A stretch of DNA of 64,000 nucleotides from Mycolicibacterium wolinskyi. GTDB taxonomy: Bacteria; Actinomycetota; Actinomycetes; Mycobacteriales; Mycobacteriaceae. Position 1 is the stretch's first letter. Each line of letters starts with the position of its first letter. A program made the position numbers and the translations under genes. The notes below the pieces were generated by a model. That model was not told the DNA's origin. It worked only from the letters and a program-made list of their open reading frames with translations, and did not search any database. This document shows positions 32,088 through 43,884 of the stretch, piece by piece. Location: positions 62,001 to 126,000 of the forward strand of contig NZ_LQQA01000008.1 of assembly GCF_002101965.1 (NCBI RefSeq), read 5' to 3'.

Positions 32088-33281
32088 GTGGCGACGACGA
32101 CGGCTGGGCTGACCGACTTGAAGTTTCGCGTGGTGCGCGAAGACTTCGCGGACGCGGTGGCCTGGGTGGCCCGTAATCTCCCGACTCGGCCGACCATCCC
32201 GGTGCTGGCTGGGGTCTTGCTGACCGGCACCGAAGACGGCCTGACGATCTCGGGATTCGATTACGAAGTTTCTGCCGAGGTCCGGGTGGCTGCTGAAATC
32301 GCTTCTGCCGGAAGCGTTTTGGTGTCCGGTCGGTTGCTTTCCGACATCACCAAGGCGCTGCCGGCCAAACCGGTGGAAGTCAGCGTGGAAGGCACTCGAG
32401 TGGCGCTGACCTGCGGCAGCGCGCGGTTCTCGCTTCCCACCCTCGCGGTCGAGGATTACCCCGCGCTGCCCGCGCTGCCAGACGAGACCGGTGTCGTGTC
32501 GGCCGACCTGTTCGCCGAGGCCATCGGCCAGGTCGCCGTCGCCGCCGGCCGCGACGACACGTTGCCGATGTTGACCGGCATCCGGGTCGAGATCTCGGGC
32601 GAGTCCGTCGTTTTGGCGGCCACCGACCGCTTCCGGCTCGCCGTCCGGGAACTCACGTGGGCCACGACCGCAGGCGACGTCGAGGCTGCGGTGCTGGTTC
32701 CGGCCAAGACGCTCGCCGAAGCGGCCAAGGCAGGCACCGACGGCACGCAGGTCCACCTCGCGCTCGGCTCGGGCGCGGCGGTCGGCAAGGACGGGCTGCT
32801 CGGCATCCGCAGCGACGGTAAGCGCAGCACCACCCGGCTCCTCGACGCCGAGTTCCCGAAATTCCGTCAGTTGCTGCCGACCGAGCACACCGCGATCGCC
32901 ACGATCGGGGTCGCCGAGCTCACCGAGGCCATCAAGCGTGTCGCGCTCGTCGCCGATCGCGGCGCCCAGATTCGCATGGAGTTCAGCGATGACGTGCTGC
33001 GGCTGTCCGCGGGCGCCGACGACGTGGGCCGTGCCGAGGAGGACCTGCCGGTCTCGTTCGCCGGCGAGCCGTTGACCATCGCGTTCAACCCGACCTACCT
33101 CACCGACGGTTTGGGCTCGTTGCATTCCGAACGCGTGACATTCGGCTTCACGACACCGAGCCGTCCCGCGGTGTTGCGGCCGGCGGGCGAGGATGATGGC
33201 ACGGGCGGTGGCTCGGGTCCGTTCCCGGCTGCCCAAACCGATTACGTCTATCTGTTGATGCCGGTGCGCCTTCCTGGCTGA
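32088..33281 (+). CDS. dnaN: DNA polymerase III sliding clamp (beta)
   Basis: 397 residues from GTG 32088. Three clamp domains of about 125 residues each form the ring as a dimer. Landmarks: PVLAGVLLT in domain 1, [11 protein letters not shown] in domain 2, and the C-terminal [10 protein letters not shown], which lines the binding cleft used by polymerases, RecF-pathway and repair proteins. Homologue of Rv0002. Confidence 0.97.
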   Translation: MATTTAGLTDLKFRVVREDFADAVAWVARNLPTRPTIPVLAGVLLTGTEDGLTISGFDYEVSAEVRVAAEIASAGSVLVSGRLLSDITKALPAKPVEVSVEGTRVALTCGSARFSLPTLAVEDYPALPALPDETGVVSADLFAEAIGQVAVAAGRDDTLPMLTGIRVEISGESVVLAATDRFRLAVRELTWATTAGDVEAAVLVPAKTLAEAAKAGTDGTQVHLALGSGAAVGKDGLLGIRSDGKRSTTRLLDAEFPKFRQLLPTEHTAIATIGVAELTEAIKRVALVADRGAQIRMEFSDDVLRLSAGADDVGRAEEDLPVSFAGEPLTIAFNPTYLTDGLGSLHSERVTFGFTTPSRPAVLRPAGEDDGTGGGSGPFPAAQTDYVYLLMPVRLPG

Positions 33282-33307
33282 CCGGCCTGCCGAGAAGAGG
33301 GGCGCAC

Positions 33308-34201
33308 ATGCAACTGGGGTTAGTCGGCCTGGGCAAGATGGGCTTCAACATGCGGGAGCGCCTGCGTGCGGGCGGTCATGAGGTCATCGGCTACGACCCC
33401 CGCCCCGAGGTTACCGATGTCGCGAACCTCGCCGCGCTCGCCGCCGCGTTGACCGCGCCACGGGTGGTGTGGGTGATGGTGCCGTCGGGGACGATCACCC
33501 ACAGCACCATCGCCGAGCTGGCCGATGTGCTCAGTCCGGGCGATCTGGTGATCGACGGCGGCAACTCGCGCTACACCGAGGACGGACCGCACGCAAAACT
33601 GTTGGGCGACAAGGGAATCTCTTTCATCGACGCCGGTGTGTCCGGCGGGGTCTGGGGTTTGACCGAGGGCTACGGGTTGATGGTCGGCGGTAGTGATGCC
33701 GACGTGGCGCGCGTCATGCCGATCTTCGACACCCTCCGGCCGCCCGGAGATCTCGCCGACGGTTTCGTGCACGCCGGCCCGGTCGGTGCCGGTCATTACG
33801 CCAAGATGGTGCACAACGGCATCGAGTACGGGTTGATGCACGCCTACGCCGAAGGCTACGAACTGCTGGCCGCCGAAGATCTCATCAACGATCCGCAGGC
33901 CGTGATCCAGGCCTGGTCCAACGGCACCGTCGTGCGGTCGTGGCTGCAGGAGCTGTTGGCCAAGGCGCTCAAGGAAGACCCGGGGTTCGCCGAGATCAGC
34001 GGTTACACCGAGGATTCCGGTGAAGGGCGGTGGACGGTCGAAGAGGCCATCGCGCACCGGGTCCCGATGCCGGTGATCGCGGCCTCGTTGTTCGCGCGGT
34101 TCGCCTCGAGGCAGGACGACTCGCCCACCATGAAGGCGGTGTCGGCGCTGCGTAACCAGTTCGGTGGACACGCCGTCAAGAGGATCAGCGAGTCGGGCTG
34201 A
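33308..34201 (+). CDS. gnd: 6-phosphogluconate dehydrogenase, decarboxylating
   Basis: 297 residues with an upstream GAAGAGGGG. Oxidises 6-phosphogluconate to ribulose-5-phosphate plus CO2. Shows GLGKMGFNM for the dinucleotide fold, GGNSRYTED for substrate, and the active-site GAGHYAKMVHNGIEYGLM with catalytic Lys. It is the short (about 300 residue), probably NAD-type class. Present between dnaN and recF in fast growers, absent there in M. tuberculosis, which helps place the organism. Confidence 0.93.
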   Translation: MQLGLVGLGKMGFNMRERLRAGGHEVIGYDPRPEVTDVANLAALAAALTAPRVVWVMVPSGTITHSTIAELADVLSPGDLVIDGGNSRYTEDGPHAKLLGDKGISFIDAGVSGGVWGLTEGYGLMVGGSDADVARVMPIFDTLRPPGDLADGFVHAGPVGAGHYAKMVHNGIEYGLMHAYAEGYELLAAEDLINDPQAVIQAWSNGTVVRSWLQELLAKALKEDPGFAEISGYTEDSGEGRWTVEEAIAHRVPMPVIAASLFARFASRQDDSPTMKAVSALRNQFGGHAVKRISESG

Positions 34202-34204
34202 ACC

Positions 34205-35359
34205 GTGCATGTTCGTCACCTGGGACTGACAGACTTCCGTTCCTGGGCACACGTCGAGCTGGACCTCGAGCCCGGCCGGACGGTGTTTGTCGGGCCGAAC
34301 GGCTTCGGCAAGACGAATCTTGTTGAGGCGCTGTGGTATTCAGCAACGCTCGGGTCGCATCGCGTGGCGTCGGACGCACCGTTGATCCGTGCCGGGGCAG
34401 AGCGCGCGATCGTGTCGACCATCGTGGTGAACGACGGTCGCGAACTAGCGGTGGACCTCGAGATCACGAGCGGACGGGCCAACAAGGCGCGATTGAACCG
34501 GTCCCCGGTGCGCAGCGCCCGCGAGATCCTCGGTGTACTGCGGGCAGTGTTGTTCAGCCCGGAGGATCTGGCGTTGGTACGGGGGGATCCGGGTGACCGC
34601 CGCCGCTATCTCGACGAACTCGCGACGACGCGCCGGCCATCCATCGCCGGGGTACGCGCCGATTACGACAAAGTCGTGCGTCAGCGGACCGCCCTGCTGA
34701 AAACCGCTGCGGGCGCCCGTTATCGGGGCGATCGCAGCGTGCTGGACACGCTCGACGTGTGGGATGGGCATCTGGCCGCGCACGGGGCGGCGCTCATCGC
34801 GGCCCGCGTCGCCCTGGTGGATCAGCTCCATCCCGAGGTGGAGAAGGCCTATCAACTGCTGGCGCCGGCGTCGCGGCCCGCGGCGATTCGCTACCGCAGC
34901 AGCGTGGAGGCGATCGAGAATGCGCCCGCGGGTGAAGGCGTGGAGTTCTACGAGGCCGCGTTGCTCGACGCGCTGGCCCGGCGGCGCGATGCCGAACTGG
35001 AACGCGGCGTGTGCCTGGTCGGTCCCCACCGTGACGACCTCGAGCTGAGGCTCGGCGATCAACCGGCGAAAGGCTTTGCGAGCCACGGTGAATCGTGGTC
35101 GATGGCACTCGCCCTGCGGCTCGGCGCCTATGAGCTGTTACGCAGCGACGGGGCTGATCCGGTGCTGCTGCTCGATGACGTGTTCGCCGAACTCGACAGT
35201 GCGCGGCGGCGGGCGCTGGCCACGGTCGCCGGGGCCGCCGAGCAGGTTCTCGTGACCGCCGCGGTGGCCGAGGACATTCCGGAAGACTGGGATGCGCGCC
35301 GCATCGAGGTCCGGATGACAGAAGAAGACGGTGGACGGGTTTCGGAGGTGAGTTCGTGA
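34205..35359 (+). CDS. recF: DNA replication and repair protein RecF
   Basis: 384 residues from GTG 34205, three bases after gnd. ABC-type SMC-like ATPase with Walker A GPNGFGKT (30-37), signature region near [15 protein letters not shown] and Walker [12 protein letters not shown]. Acts at stalled or gapped replication sites to load RecA. It overlaps the dciA start by 4 bases. Homologue of Rv0003. Confidence 0.95.
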   Translation: MHVRHLGLTDFRSWAHVELDLEPGRTVFVGPNGFGKTNLVEALWYSATLGSHRVASDAPLIRAGAERAIVSTIVVNDGRELAVDLEITSGRANKARLNRSPVRSAREILGVLRAVLFSPEDLALVRGDPGDRRRYLDELATTRRPSIAGVRADYDKVVRQRTALLKTAAGARYRGDRSVLDTLDVWDGHLAAHGAALIAARVALVDQLHPEVEKAYQLLAPASRPAAIRYRSSVEAIENAPAGEGVEFYEAALLDALARRRDAELERGVCLVGPHRDDLELRLGDQPAKGFASHGESWSMALALRLGAYELLRSDGADPVLLLDDVFAELDSARRRALATVAGAAEQVLVTAAVAEDIPEDWDARRIEVRMTEEDGGRVSEVSS

Positions 35360-35922
35360 CCGACGACGGCGACGACACCGTGCAGCCCTTCCCTCCCGAT
35401 CATCTGGCCGGGCTGCGCGGCATGGATCTGGTGCGCCGCACGCTCGAGGAAGCGCGGGGCGCCGCACGCAGTCAAGGTAAAGATGTCGGCCGTGGCCGCA
35501 GCGCGCCGGTACGGCGCGTGGCCGGTGCCGGGCGCCGGCGCGCGTGGTCGGGACCCGGTCCGGATGTCCGCGACCCGCAGCTCCTCGGCGCCGCGACGCA
35601 GGATCTCGCGAAATCGCGCGGCTGGTCGTCGCGCGTCGCCGAAGGTTCGGTGTTCGGCCGCTGGCGTTCGGTCGTCGGGGACCAGATCGCCGAACATGCC
35701 AACCCCACGGCGTTGCACGAGGGCGTGTTGACGGTGTCGGCCGAGTCCACGGCCTGGGCCACACAGCTGCGGATGGTGCAGGCGCAACTGCTGGCCAAGA
35801 TCGCCGCGGCCGTGGGCGACGGCGTCGTGACCTCGCTGAAAATCGTCGGACCGGTGGGTCCGTCCTGGCGTAAGGGCCCGTACCACATCGCCGGCCGCGG
35901 GCCCCGCGACACGTACGGTTAG
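35356..35922 (+). CDS. dciA: DciA-type replicative helicase operator (DUF721)
   Basis: 188 residues from GTG 35356, overlapping the recF stop (GTGA). The C-terminal DUF721 domain (about 85-160) has [40 protein letters not shown] split over a basic linker; N-terminal part is Arg-rich. DciA interacts with the DnaB helicase and replaces DnaC in most bacteria. Homologue of Rv0004, adjacent to recF as usual. Confidence 0.88.
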   Translation: MTDDGDDTVQPFPPDHLAGLRGMDLVRRTLEEARGAARSQGKDVGRGRSAPVRRVAGAGRRRAWSGPGPDVRDPQLLGAATQDLAKSRGWSSRVAEGSVFGRWRSVVGDQIAEHANPTALHEGVLTVSAESTAWATQLRMVQAQLLAKIAAAVGDGVVTSLKIVGPVGPSWRKGPYHIAGRGPRDTYG

Positions 35923-36071
35923 CCGGTCTGAGTTTCCGCTGAGAGGGCCGAGGCCGTCAGCGGGGGTGCCCTGAAGCGTCCTCACGCACCGGGTTCCGAG
36001 AAATTCCGCGCACGGCGCAATCAGATGGGCAGAAACGCAGCTACAGAATCGGTGCTGTGCAGATCTGACGG

Positions 36072-38168
<2,097 letters not shown>

Positions 38169-38259
38169 CGTCATGGTTCGGTGACGTTCGACGGCGGGTA
38201 ACCCTCGGTACGCTAGTTTCGGCAGGAGCCGACAATGCACTGCGAGGGGAGCTGCCGCG

Positions 38260-39006
38260 ATGGAGCCGATCGGAGCACACGAGGTCACATCCACCGGTGT
38301 CCGCAGTCTGCCGATGCAGACCGTGCTCGGGGTGACGGCCCTTGGGGTGGTGGGGTTCGGCTTCCACGCCGGGCCGGTGTACCGAGGAGCAGCGGCGGCT
38401 ACGGCCACATGGGCCGGCATCGGCAGCCTGGCGTTGTTGCTCGCCGGACTCCTGGCGATCCCCGCCCGGCGGACGCACGCGCGGCAGTACCGGACAATCG
38501 TCGCCGTCCTTTCGGTCTTCGGTCTACTGCTGGTGGCGATGGCGCTGATCGACAAGCCTGCCGGCGCCGCGATCGGGTGGGCGCTGATCGTGATCGTCGT
38601 GCTGGCGGCCGCGCAGGCGGTGATCGCTGTGCTGATCGGCCTCGAGTCCGCACCGGTGGGACGGGCACCGGCCCCGCCGGTACAGCGAGAAGTTCCCGCG
38701 CCTGGAGCCGAGTTCGCCGGATACTCCGGAATACCATGGGGAACAACGGATTACCACCAGCAGGAGCGGGGCGCCGCCTTCGGCCAGGCCCAGCAATCCG
38801 CAACGTACAACGAGCGGCCGCCTGCCGAGCAACGCCAGGCGCCTGAGCCACCTCGAGTGCCGTTCACACCACCCGCATCCCCTGCGGCGACCGGTGCTCA
38901 GCCGGCCGGCGGTTCGGCCACACCATACGGTGTGTGGGGACACAATCCCCAACCGATGCCCGGACATCCGGGGAGCGCCGGCACGGACCGTGGTCAGGCC
39001 CGCTAG
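38260..39006 (+). CDS. four-helix membrane protein with Pro/Gln-rich tail (DUF5336-like)
   Basis: 248 residues from ATG 38260 with GAGGGGA upstream. Four hydrophobic segments at about 20-40, 47-67, 78-96 and 100-122, then a long cytosolic or outer tail (about 125-248) rich in Pro, Gln, Ala and Gly. The layout resembles the 34-kDa antigen family (Rv0954, DUF5336), though that is pattern resemblance only. It is the first gene after gyrB and converges on eccE with 6 bases between stops, so it may mark the edge of the inserted region. Confidence 0.6.
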   Translation: MEPIGAHEVTSTGVRSLPMQTVLGVTALGVVGFGFHAGPVYRGAAAATATWAGIGSLALLLAGLLAIPARRTHARQYRTIVAVLSVFGLLLVAMALIDKPAGAAIGWALIVIVVLAAAQAVIAVLIGLESAPVGRAPAPPVQREVPAPGAEFAGYSGIPWGTTDYHQQERGAAFGQAQQSATYNERPPAEQRQAPEPPRVPFTPPASPAATGAQPAGGSATPYGVWGHNPQPMPGHPGSAGTDRGQAR

Positions 39007-39012
39007 CCCCGG

Positions 39013-40704
39013 TCAGCCGGCGTGCAGCGACCGGCCGATGTAACGCAGCTCTTCATGCGTGGCAACCATGGTCACCACGGCGGTGTCCGAGCGGGTCGTC
39101 ACCACCACCCGATCGGCCTCGTCGCGAATCTGCTGCAACGTGACGTCGGCGCCACCCGACACCGCCGACCCTGGCGGCAGGACGACGATCGATGTGACAC
39201 CGACGCGAGTCGCGGCCTCCGGCACGCCGTCGAACATCGCGACGGTGTAGTTACGCTCCGAACCGGCTTGCAGCGCACCGCGATTGAAATCGGTGACCCA
39301 CAACAGCCGGCTGTCGTCGACATTGTGGATCATGTCCCGCCACATGCCGGACCGATTGGTGTGAACCAGGATTCGGGCGCCCAGCGCCAGCGCCCGTAGG
39401 ACCACCTGCTGAACCAGGTGCAGCGATCCGGATATCTCGACCCGAGCGATCCGTGGGCCGAACATCGGAAGCGCGACGGCGCGGCCGTAGTCGTCGGCGC
39501 CGATCACCTGCCCGCACCCCGACGCCGGTATCCGGATATCGCTGAAATCCGTACTGGCACTGCCGAAGCACCACGGGGTGACCTCGTGCGCCGGGCGGGT
39601 CGTCGGCAAACTCGCCATGAGTGCGGGCAGTTGGCGGCCCGGGAGGTCAGCCAACCCGCCCACCGGAGCACGGTTGACCGGGCCGAAGCTGTCGAAGCGG
39701 GCGGTGCCGGTGATTCCGGTCGCGTCGGCACCGAAATTCCGCAGCGATATGGCCACCGTGGTCGAGTAGCTGGGCACCGTCCACAGCCGGCCGAGGCCTT
39801 CGGTGGTGAGGATGTCGCGCGTGAGCCCGAAACTCGTCATCCGGAAGTTGCCGTCGGCACAGTAATCCCAATCCTCGTGCAGATTGGCCAAATTCGCGCC
39901 GCCGCAGAGCTGACTGATGGCCTGGCCGATCTCCGCCGCCGCCAAGACCCGTACCCGCATGCCGGCCTCGGTCAGCCGGTTGGCCACCCGGCGGGTGGCC
40001 ACCATCGCGGTGCGCAACATACCGGTGCGACCACCGCCGCGCAGTCCGACCGCTTCCGGGCAGCGTGACGGGTCGAATCGGATCGTCACCCATACGGTTC
40101 GGTGCGCGATGGCGGGCAACGGGCCCAGGACGGCGTCATACACCGTGGCCAGCGGGGTGTGTCCGTGCGATCTCGACCCGTGACTGATCACGTCGATCGA
40201 ATCGAGCTCGAGGTCGAATTGCCGCAAGCATTCGACCAGAATCTCGAGCGGCACCATCTCCCCCGACACCGTGGAGCCGGGTTCCATGACCGTGAGGTCT
40301 TCGGGTTTGTCCTCGATGCGCAGCACCGTGACGAGAGTTCGGCCATCCCAACGAAACCCGTATGGACCCCCGTCGGGATCGGCGGCATCCGTGACGTGGT
40401 CGAACGCGTCGGGGACCTCGACCAGGTCGGCGCGTCGGCGACGTCCACGCACGAACGCCCACCGCGCCGCCGCGGCCTTCAGCAAGCTGACGCCGCGCCA
40501 GCGGCCGATCATCACGGCGATGAGCAGTACCGCACCGCCTGCCCAGATCCACCATGGCGTGCGCGTCCAGATCCACAGCACCGCCGCCAGCACGACGACG
40601 ATCTGTGCCAACACCAGTTCGGTTAACGGAAGCACACGTTGCGGATAAATGTTGGTGGAGGCCAGAAGTCGATACTGTGGGGCTTGCTCGGTTGCGGTGG
40701 CCAC
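39013..40704 (-). CDS. eccE: type VII secretion protein EccE
   Basis: 563 residues from GTG 40704. Two N-terminal membrane helices (about 26-46 and 50-68) and a large periplasmic-side or cytosolic domain follow the EccE layout; motifs PLTELVLAQIV and DVISHGSRS are consistent, as are VTIRFDP and RVEISGSLHL. EccE sits on the outside of the ESX membrane complex and is absent from ESX-4, so this locus is not a plain ESX-4. It is transcribed against eccB, sharing a 100-base divergent promoter region. Confidence 0.8.
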   Translation of the reverse strand: MATATEQAPQYRLLASTNIYPQRVLPLTELVLAQIVVVLAAVLWIWTRTPWWIWAGGAVLLIAVMIGRWRGVSLLKAAAARWAFVRGRRRRADLVEVPDAFDHVTDAADPDGGPYGFRWDGRTLVTVLRIEDKPEDLTVMEPGSTVSGEMVPLEILVECLRQFDLELDSIDVISHGSRSHGHTPLATVYDAVLGPLPAIAHRTVWVTIRFDPSRCPEAVGLRGGGRTGMLRTAMVATRRVANRLTEAGMRVRVLAAAEIGQAISQLCGGANLANLHEDWDYCADGNFRMTSFGLTRDILTTEGLGRLWTVPSYSTTVAISLRNFGADATGITGTARFDSFGPVNRAPVGGLADLPGRQLPALMASLPTTRPAHEVTPWCFGSASTDFSDIRIPASGCGQVIGADDYGRAVALPMFGPRIARVEISGSLHLVQQVVLRALALGARILVHTNRSGMWRDMIHNVDDSRLLWVTDFNRGALQAGSERNYTVAMFDGVPEAATRVGVTSIVVLPPGSAVSGGADVTLQQIRDEADRVVVTTRSDTAVVTMVATHEELRYIGRSLHAG

Positions 40705-40746
40705 GCGTCGATGATCCTCCTCCGGAGGCGGAAAGACTTACCATGC

Positions 40747-40768
40747 AGTCTAAGCCGCGGTGTAAAGT
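40747..40768. promoter_or_regulatory. divergent -10 elements of eccE and eccB
   Basis: In the 100-base gap, TAGACT on the minus strand (40752 to 40747) can serve eccE and TAAAGT on the plus strand (40763-40768) can serve eccB. They are close enough for a shared regulator. Confidence 0.35.
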
Positions 40769-40804
40769 CGGGGCCCTGCCGCCGATCTGACAGGGGGATG
40801 TCGA

Positions 40805-42319
40805 GTGCCGGCGCAAATCACGACTCGTGCGCAGGTAAACGGATATCGGTTCCTGCTTCGCCGTCTGGAACATGCCTTGATCCGCGGGGATTCGCGCATG
40901 ATCCATGATCCGATGCGCGGGCAGACAAGATCGATGTTCGTCGGTCTCGTGATCGGCATCATCATCGTCGGGGCGTGCGGCGTCCTGGCGTTCTTCAAGC
41001 CGCAGCCGTCCGTCGGCAACGCCAACATCTTGTTGAGCAAGTCCAACGGGGCGATATTCGTCCGGATCGGCGACCGTGCGCACCCGGCCCTCAACGTGGC
41101 ATCGGCCCGGTTGATCGCAGGCAGCAGTGAAGTGCCCGCCGTCGTCGACGACAAGAAGCTGGCTGCCCTGCAACGCGGGCCCGTGGTGGGCATCGTCGGC
41201 GCGCCGATGTCGATCGCCGGCGGCGATGACATGTCGAAATCCAATTGGACCGTGTGCGATGCGACCGAGACACCGGCGGTCGTGGAGAGCACCGGGTCAC
41301 GAATGGTACGTACGTCGGTGTTGGCCAACGAGCCGGTGTTGAACGGCGAGACCCGGTCGGCCGGGTCCGGCGACGCGGTGCTCGTGCGGGCAGCCGGGCA
41401 GGATTATCTGCTGTATGACGGGGTGCGCGCGCCGATCGATCCGGCTGACCCGGTGCTGGCCAACGCGTTGCGTCTGAGTGGGGCCGAATCCCGCGAGATC
41501 TCACCGGGCCTGCTCAACGCGTTCCCGCTCGCGGCGCCCATCGTTCCGGTGTCGGTTCCGGGTGCCGGTCAGCGCGGTCCGGCGATTTTGCCGGAATCGG
41601 TCACGGTGGGTTCGATCATCCGGACCTCCGACACCGCCGGTGACAAGCTCTTCGTCGTGCTGGCCGACGGGGTTCAGCAGATCTCACCCCCGACCGCCGA
41701 CATCATCCGTTACGGCGACCCCGCGGCCGACCGTGAGCCGCAGACCGTGTCACCGGCGCTCCTCACCGCGGTGCCGGTGGTCGAGCGGCTTCCGTTGGGC
41801 CATTACCCGACGGTCACGCCCAAGATCGCCGACGTGCATGCCGACCCCGTCGTGTGCTTTGCCTGGCAGCGCGGCAACACCGAGAATTCGGCCTCGACGC
41901 AGATGTTGATCGGTCGGAGGTTGCCAATGCCGCCCGGCGCCGGCACCGTGCCGCTGGCCACCGCGGACGGCAACGGACCAGAATTGGATTCGGTGTATCT
42001 CAAACCCGGTACGGGAGAATACGTTCAGGCGGTCGGCGCGGCACCGGCGTCGGGTGCCATGGGTCAGTTGTTCTATGTCGCCGACACCGGTCAGCGCTTC
42101 CACATTCATGATCCGGCCGCCGCCGGTGCGCTCGGGGTGCATGGCGTCGACGACCCCGCCAACCCGCACGGTGAACACAAGCTTCCGCAACTGGCGCCGT
42201 GGCCGATCTTGTCGCTGTTGCCCGCGGGTCCCGAGCTATCCCAGCAGGCCGCGCTCATCGCGCACGATGGCATGTCGGCCGACGCCGCGGGCGGGCCGTT
42301 CCGACTGCCCGAGAACTGA
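40805..42319 (+). CDS. eccB: type VII secretion protein EccB
   Basis: 504 residues from GTG 40805 with GGGGG upstream. The N-terminus RAQVNGYRFLLRRLEHALIRGDSRM is diagnostic, followed by a single membrane helix (44-64) and a large periplasmic domain with repeats around a central core, including VVCFAWQRG and a C-terminal PAGPELSQQAAL. EccB forms the periplasmic face of the ESX complex and is needed for assembly. It ends one base before the stop of the convergent eccD-like gene. Confidence 0.93.
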   Translation: MPAQITTRAQVNGYRFLLRRLEHALIRGDSRMIHDPMRGQTRSMFVGLVIGIIIVGACGVLAFFKPQPSVGNANILLSKSNGAIFVRIGDRAHPALNVASARLIAGSSEVPAVVDDKKLAALQRGPVVGIVGAPMSIAGGDDMSKSNWTVCDATETPAVVESTGSRMVRTSVLANEPVLNGETRSAGSGDAVLVRAAGQDYLLYDGVRAPIDPADPVLANALRLSGAESREISPGLLNAFPLAAPIVPVSVPGAGQRGPAILPESVTVGSIIRTSDTAGDKLFVVLADGVQQISPPTADIIRYGDPAADREPQTVSPALLTAVPVVERLPLGHYPTVTPKIADVHADPVVCFAWQRGNTENSASTQMLIGRRLPMPPGAGTVPLATADGNGPELDSVYLKPGTGEYVQAVGAAPASGAMGQLFYVADTGQRFHIHDPAAAGALGVHGVDDPANPHGEHKLPQLAPWPILSLLPAGPELSQQAALIAHDGMSADAAGGPFRLPEN

Positions 42320-42320
42320 C

Positions 42321-43796
42321 CTAGAGCCGCAGGCCGCGAACGTAGCCGTAGAGGCCGACGATCCAGAAGCACAGCGGGAAAACCAGCCCGATCGCGAGGT
42401 ATTCGAGTATTTCGACCCACCGTCGCATGACCGGCGAGAAGTCCAGCCGCGGTGCGATGAGTCCGCACAACAACGCCAGCGTCGCCAGTGCGACCGCGGC
42501 CAGTCCGGCGCGGGCATGCCAGGCGGGAAGTTCGGCCGCGGTCTTGAACACCGTGAGGACCGCGATGCTCAAGCCGGCACCGATCATCGTGGCGGACTGC
42601 ACGAGGTCATGGTGCGTGCGGCCGCGCAGACACATCGCGGCGGCCACCACCACCGCGAACAGCGTTCCCTGCCAATAGAAACCGTCGGACGTGTCGACGG
42701 CGAGGTAGCAGCCGAACATCGCGGTGATGCCGACACCGACGAGGATCCCGGTGAGGTACTCGTTGGCGCGCCGCACCCGGTGCAGCAGACGTTCCTCGGT
42801 GGGTATCACCTGTAGGCCGATCGCACTGACGCCCTCGACGGTGGCCCCGCCGTGGGTCTCGATCTCGTCGAGAGGTTCACCTGCGGTCGGTACGCGCGGC
42901 AGTGGCAGCCGGGAGAGCAGGATCGTTACGCGCGGCGCCAGGTACAGCACGATGACCGACACCGTCGAGACGACGGCCCCGAGCGCCCGCGGTTGCGGGT
43001 GCCAGAGGTTGACCGCGACCGCCGTCGCACCCCCGAGTAGCGACAACGCGATCACGAAGCTGTGGAACACGTGGCCCGTGCGGGTGATCTGCAGATTGAG
43101 TTGTGCCGCAAGCGCTACGACGCCGAACGCCAACGGAAGTGACGGTACGGCGAAACCATCGGGAATAACGCACAACGATCCGGTGAACAACAGCGGAACC
43201 GCGAGCACGGAGAGTGCCACCGACGCGAAAAGGCCGTCGTCGCGGCGGGTTACGGCGCAGGCAGCGCCGACGAGAATCACCCCGCACGCGAGCGTGACGG
43301 CAGCTGCGACGACGGCGGGGCCGGTTTGCGGAAGTTGCCATGACCAGGCGACTGCGGCCAGAAATGCAAAGCTGAAGGCCACCAGACCGGTTCGGTGCGA
43401 ACTTAGCCACCGGCGCGCGGTAGAGGCATTGGCAGCGCCCTCGATGTCGTCGAACAAGGTTGGCACCGAAGGAGTTGCACAGGCCCGCACGATCAGTACG
43501 TCGCCGTCGAACACGCCGGCTGACGACAGTGTTCGGTCCGGCTCGATCACGGGCCGGCCCAACGGTGCGAGGCTCCACCGGTCGGCTGTGTCGTCGAACC
43601 GTACATGCGTGGCTCCCCGCGCCGTCAGCTGCGCGTTCGCGATGTCGAGCAGATCGGCCATGTAGCTGCGGATTTCGAGATCCTCCGGCAGGCCGACGTC
43701 CAGCCGCAGGTCGCCGATCAACACGGTGACGCGAGTGAGCCCGGTATCGGTCCCCGACGGGGTTTCCAGGTCCGCAAGCGATGGGGGCAGGGTCAT
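42321..43796 (-). CDS. type VII secretion EccD homologue, copy 1 (antisense-oriented)
   Basis: 491 residues from ATG 43796; the 135 upstream residues in the open frame are antisense to eccC and were rejected. A ubiquitin-like N-terminal domain (about 20-105; TRVTVLIGDLRLDVGLPEDL) precedes about 11 transmembrane helices (from about 135), the EccD plan. It differs strongly from the second EccD, for example LAPLGRPVIEPDRTLSSAGVFDGDVLIV against its partner. It is inserted on the opposite strand between eccB and eccC. EccD makes the membrane vestibule and dimerises in each protomer. Confidence 0.85.
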   Translation of the reverse strand: MTLPPSLADLETPSGTDTGLTRVTVLIGDLRLDVGLPEDLEIRSYMADLLDIANAQLTARGATHVRFDDTADRWSLAPLGRPVIEPDRTLSSAGVFDGDVLIVRACATPSVPTLFDDIEGAANASTARRWLSSHRTGLVAFSFAFLAAVAWSWQLPQTGPAVVAAAVTLACGVILVGAACAVTRRDDGLFASVALSVLAVPLLFTGSLCVIPDGFAVPSLPLAFGVVALAAQLNLQITRTGHVFHSFVIALSLLGGATAVAVNLWHPQPRALGAVVSTVSVIVLYLAPRVTILLSRLPLPRVPTAGEPLDEIETHGGATVEGVSAIGLQVIPTEERLLHRVRRANEYLTGILVGVGITAMFGCYLAVDTSDGFYWQGTLFAVVVAAAMCLRGRTHHDLVQSATMIGAGLSIAVLTVFKTAAELPAWHARAGLAAVALATLALLCGLIAPRLDFSPVMRRWVEILEYLAIGLVFPLCFWIVGLYGYVRGLRL

Positions 43797-43884
43797 CTGC
43801 GGCAACCTATCGTGCGCGCGGTCAGTAAGGTGATGTCTGGAAACTAGCAGCCGGGGACGACAGTTGGCGCCGGGGGGATGTTCG

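Noticed and set aside
35930..36010. TPP-riboswitch-like CTGAGAGGG and GGGGTGCCCTGAAG before gyrB
   Set aside because: The elements are in the wrong order and the conserved TGATCTGGATAATGCC part is missing.
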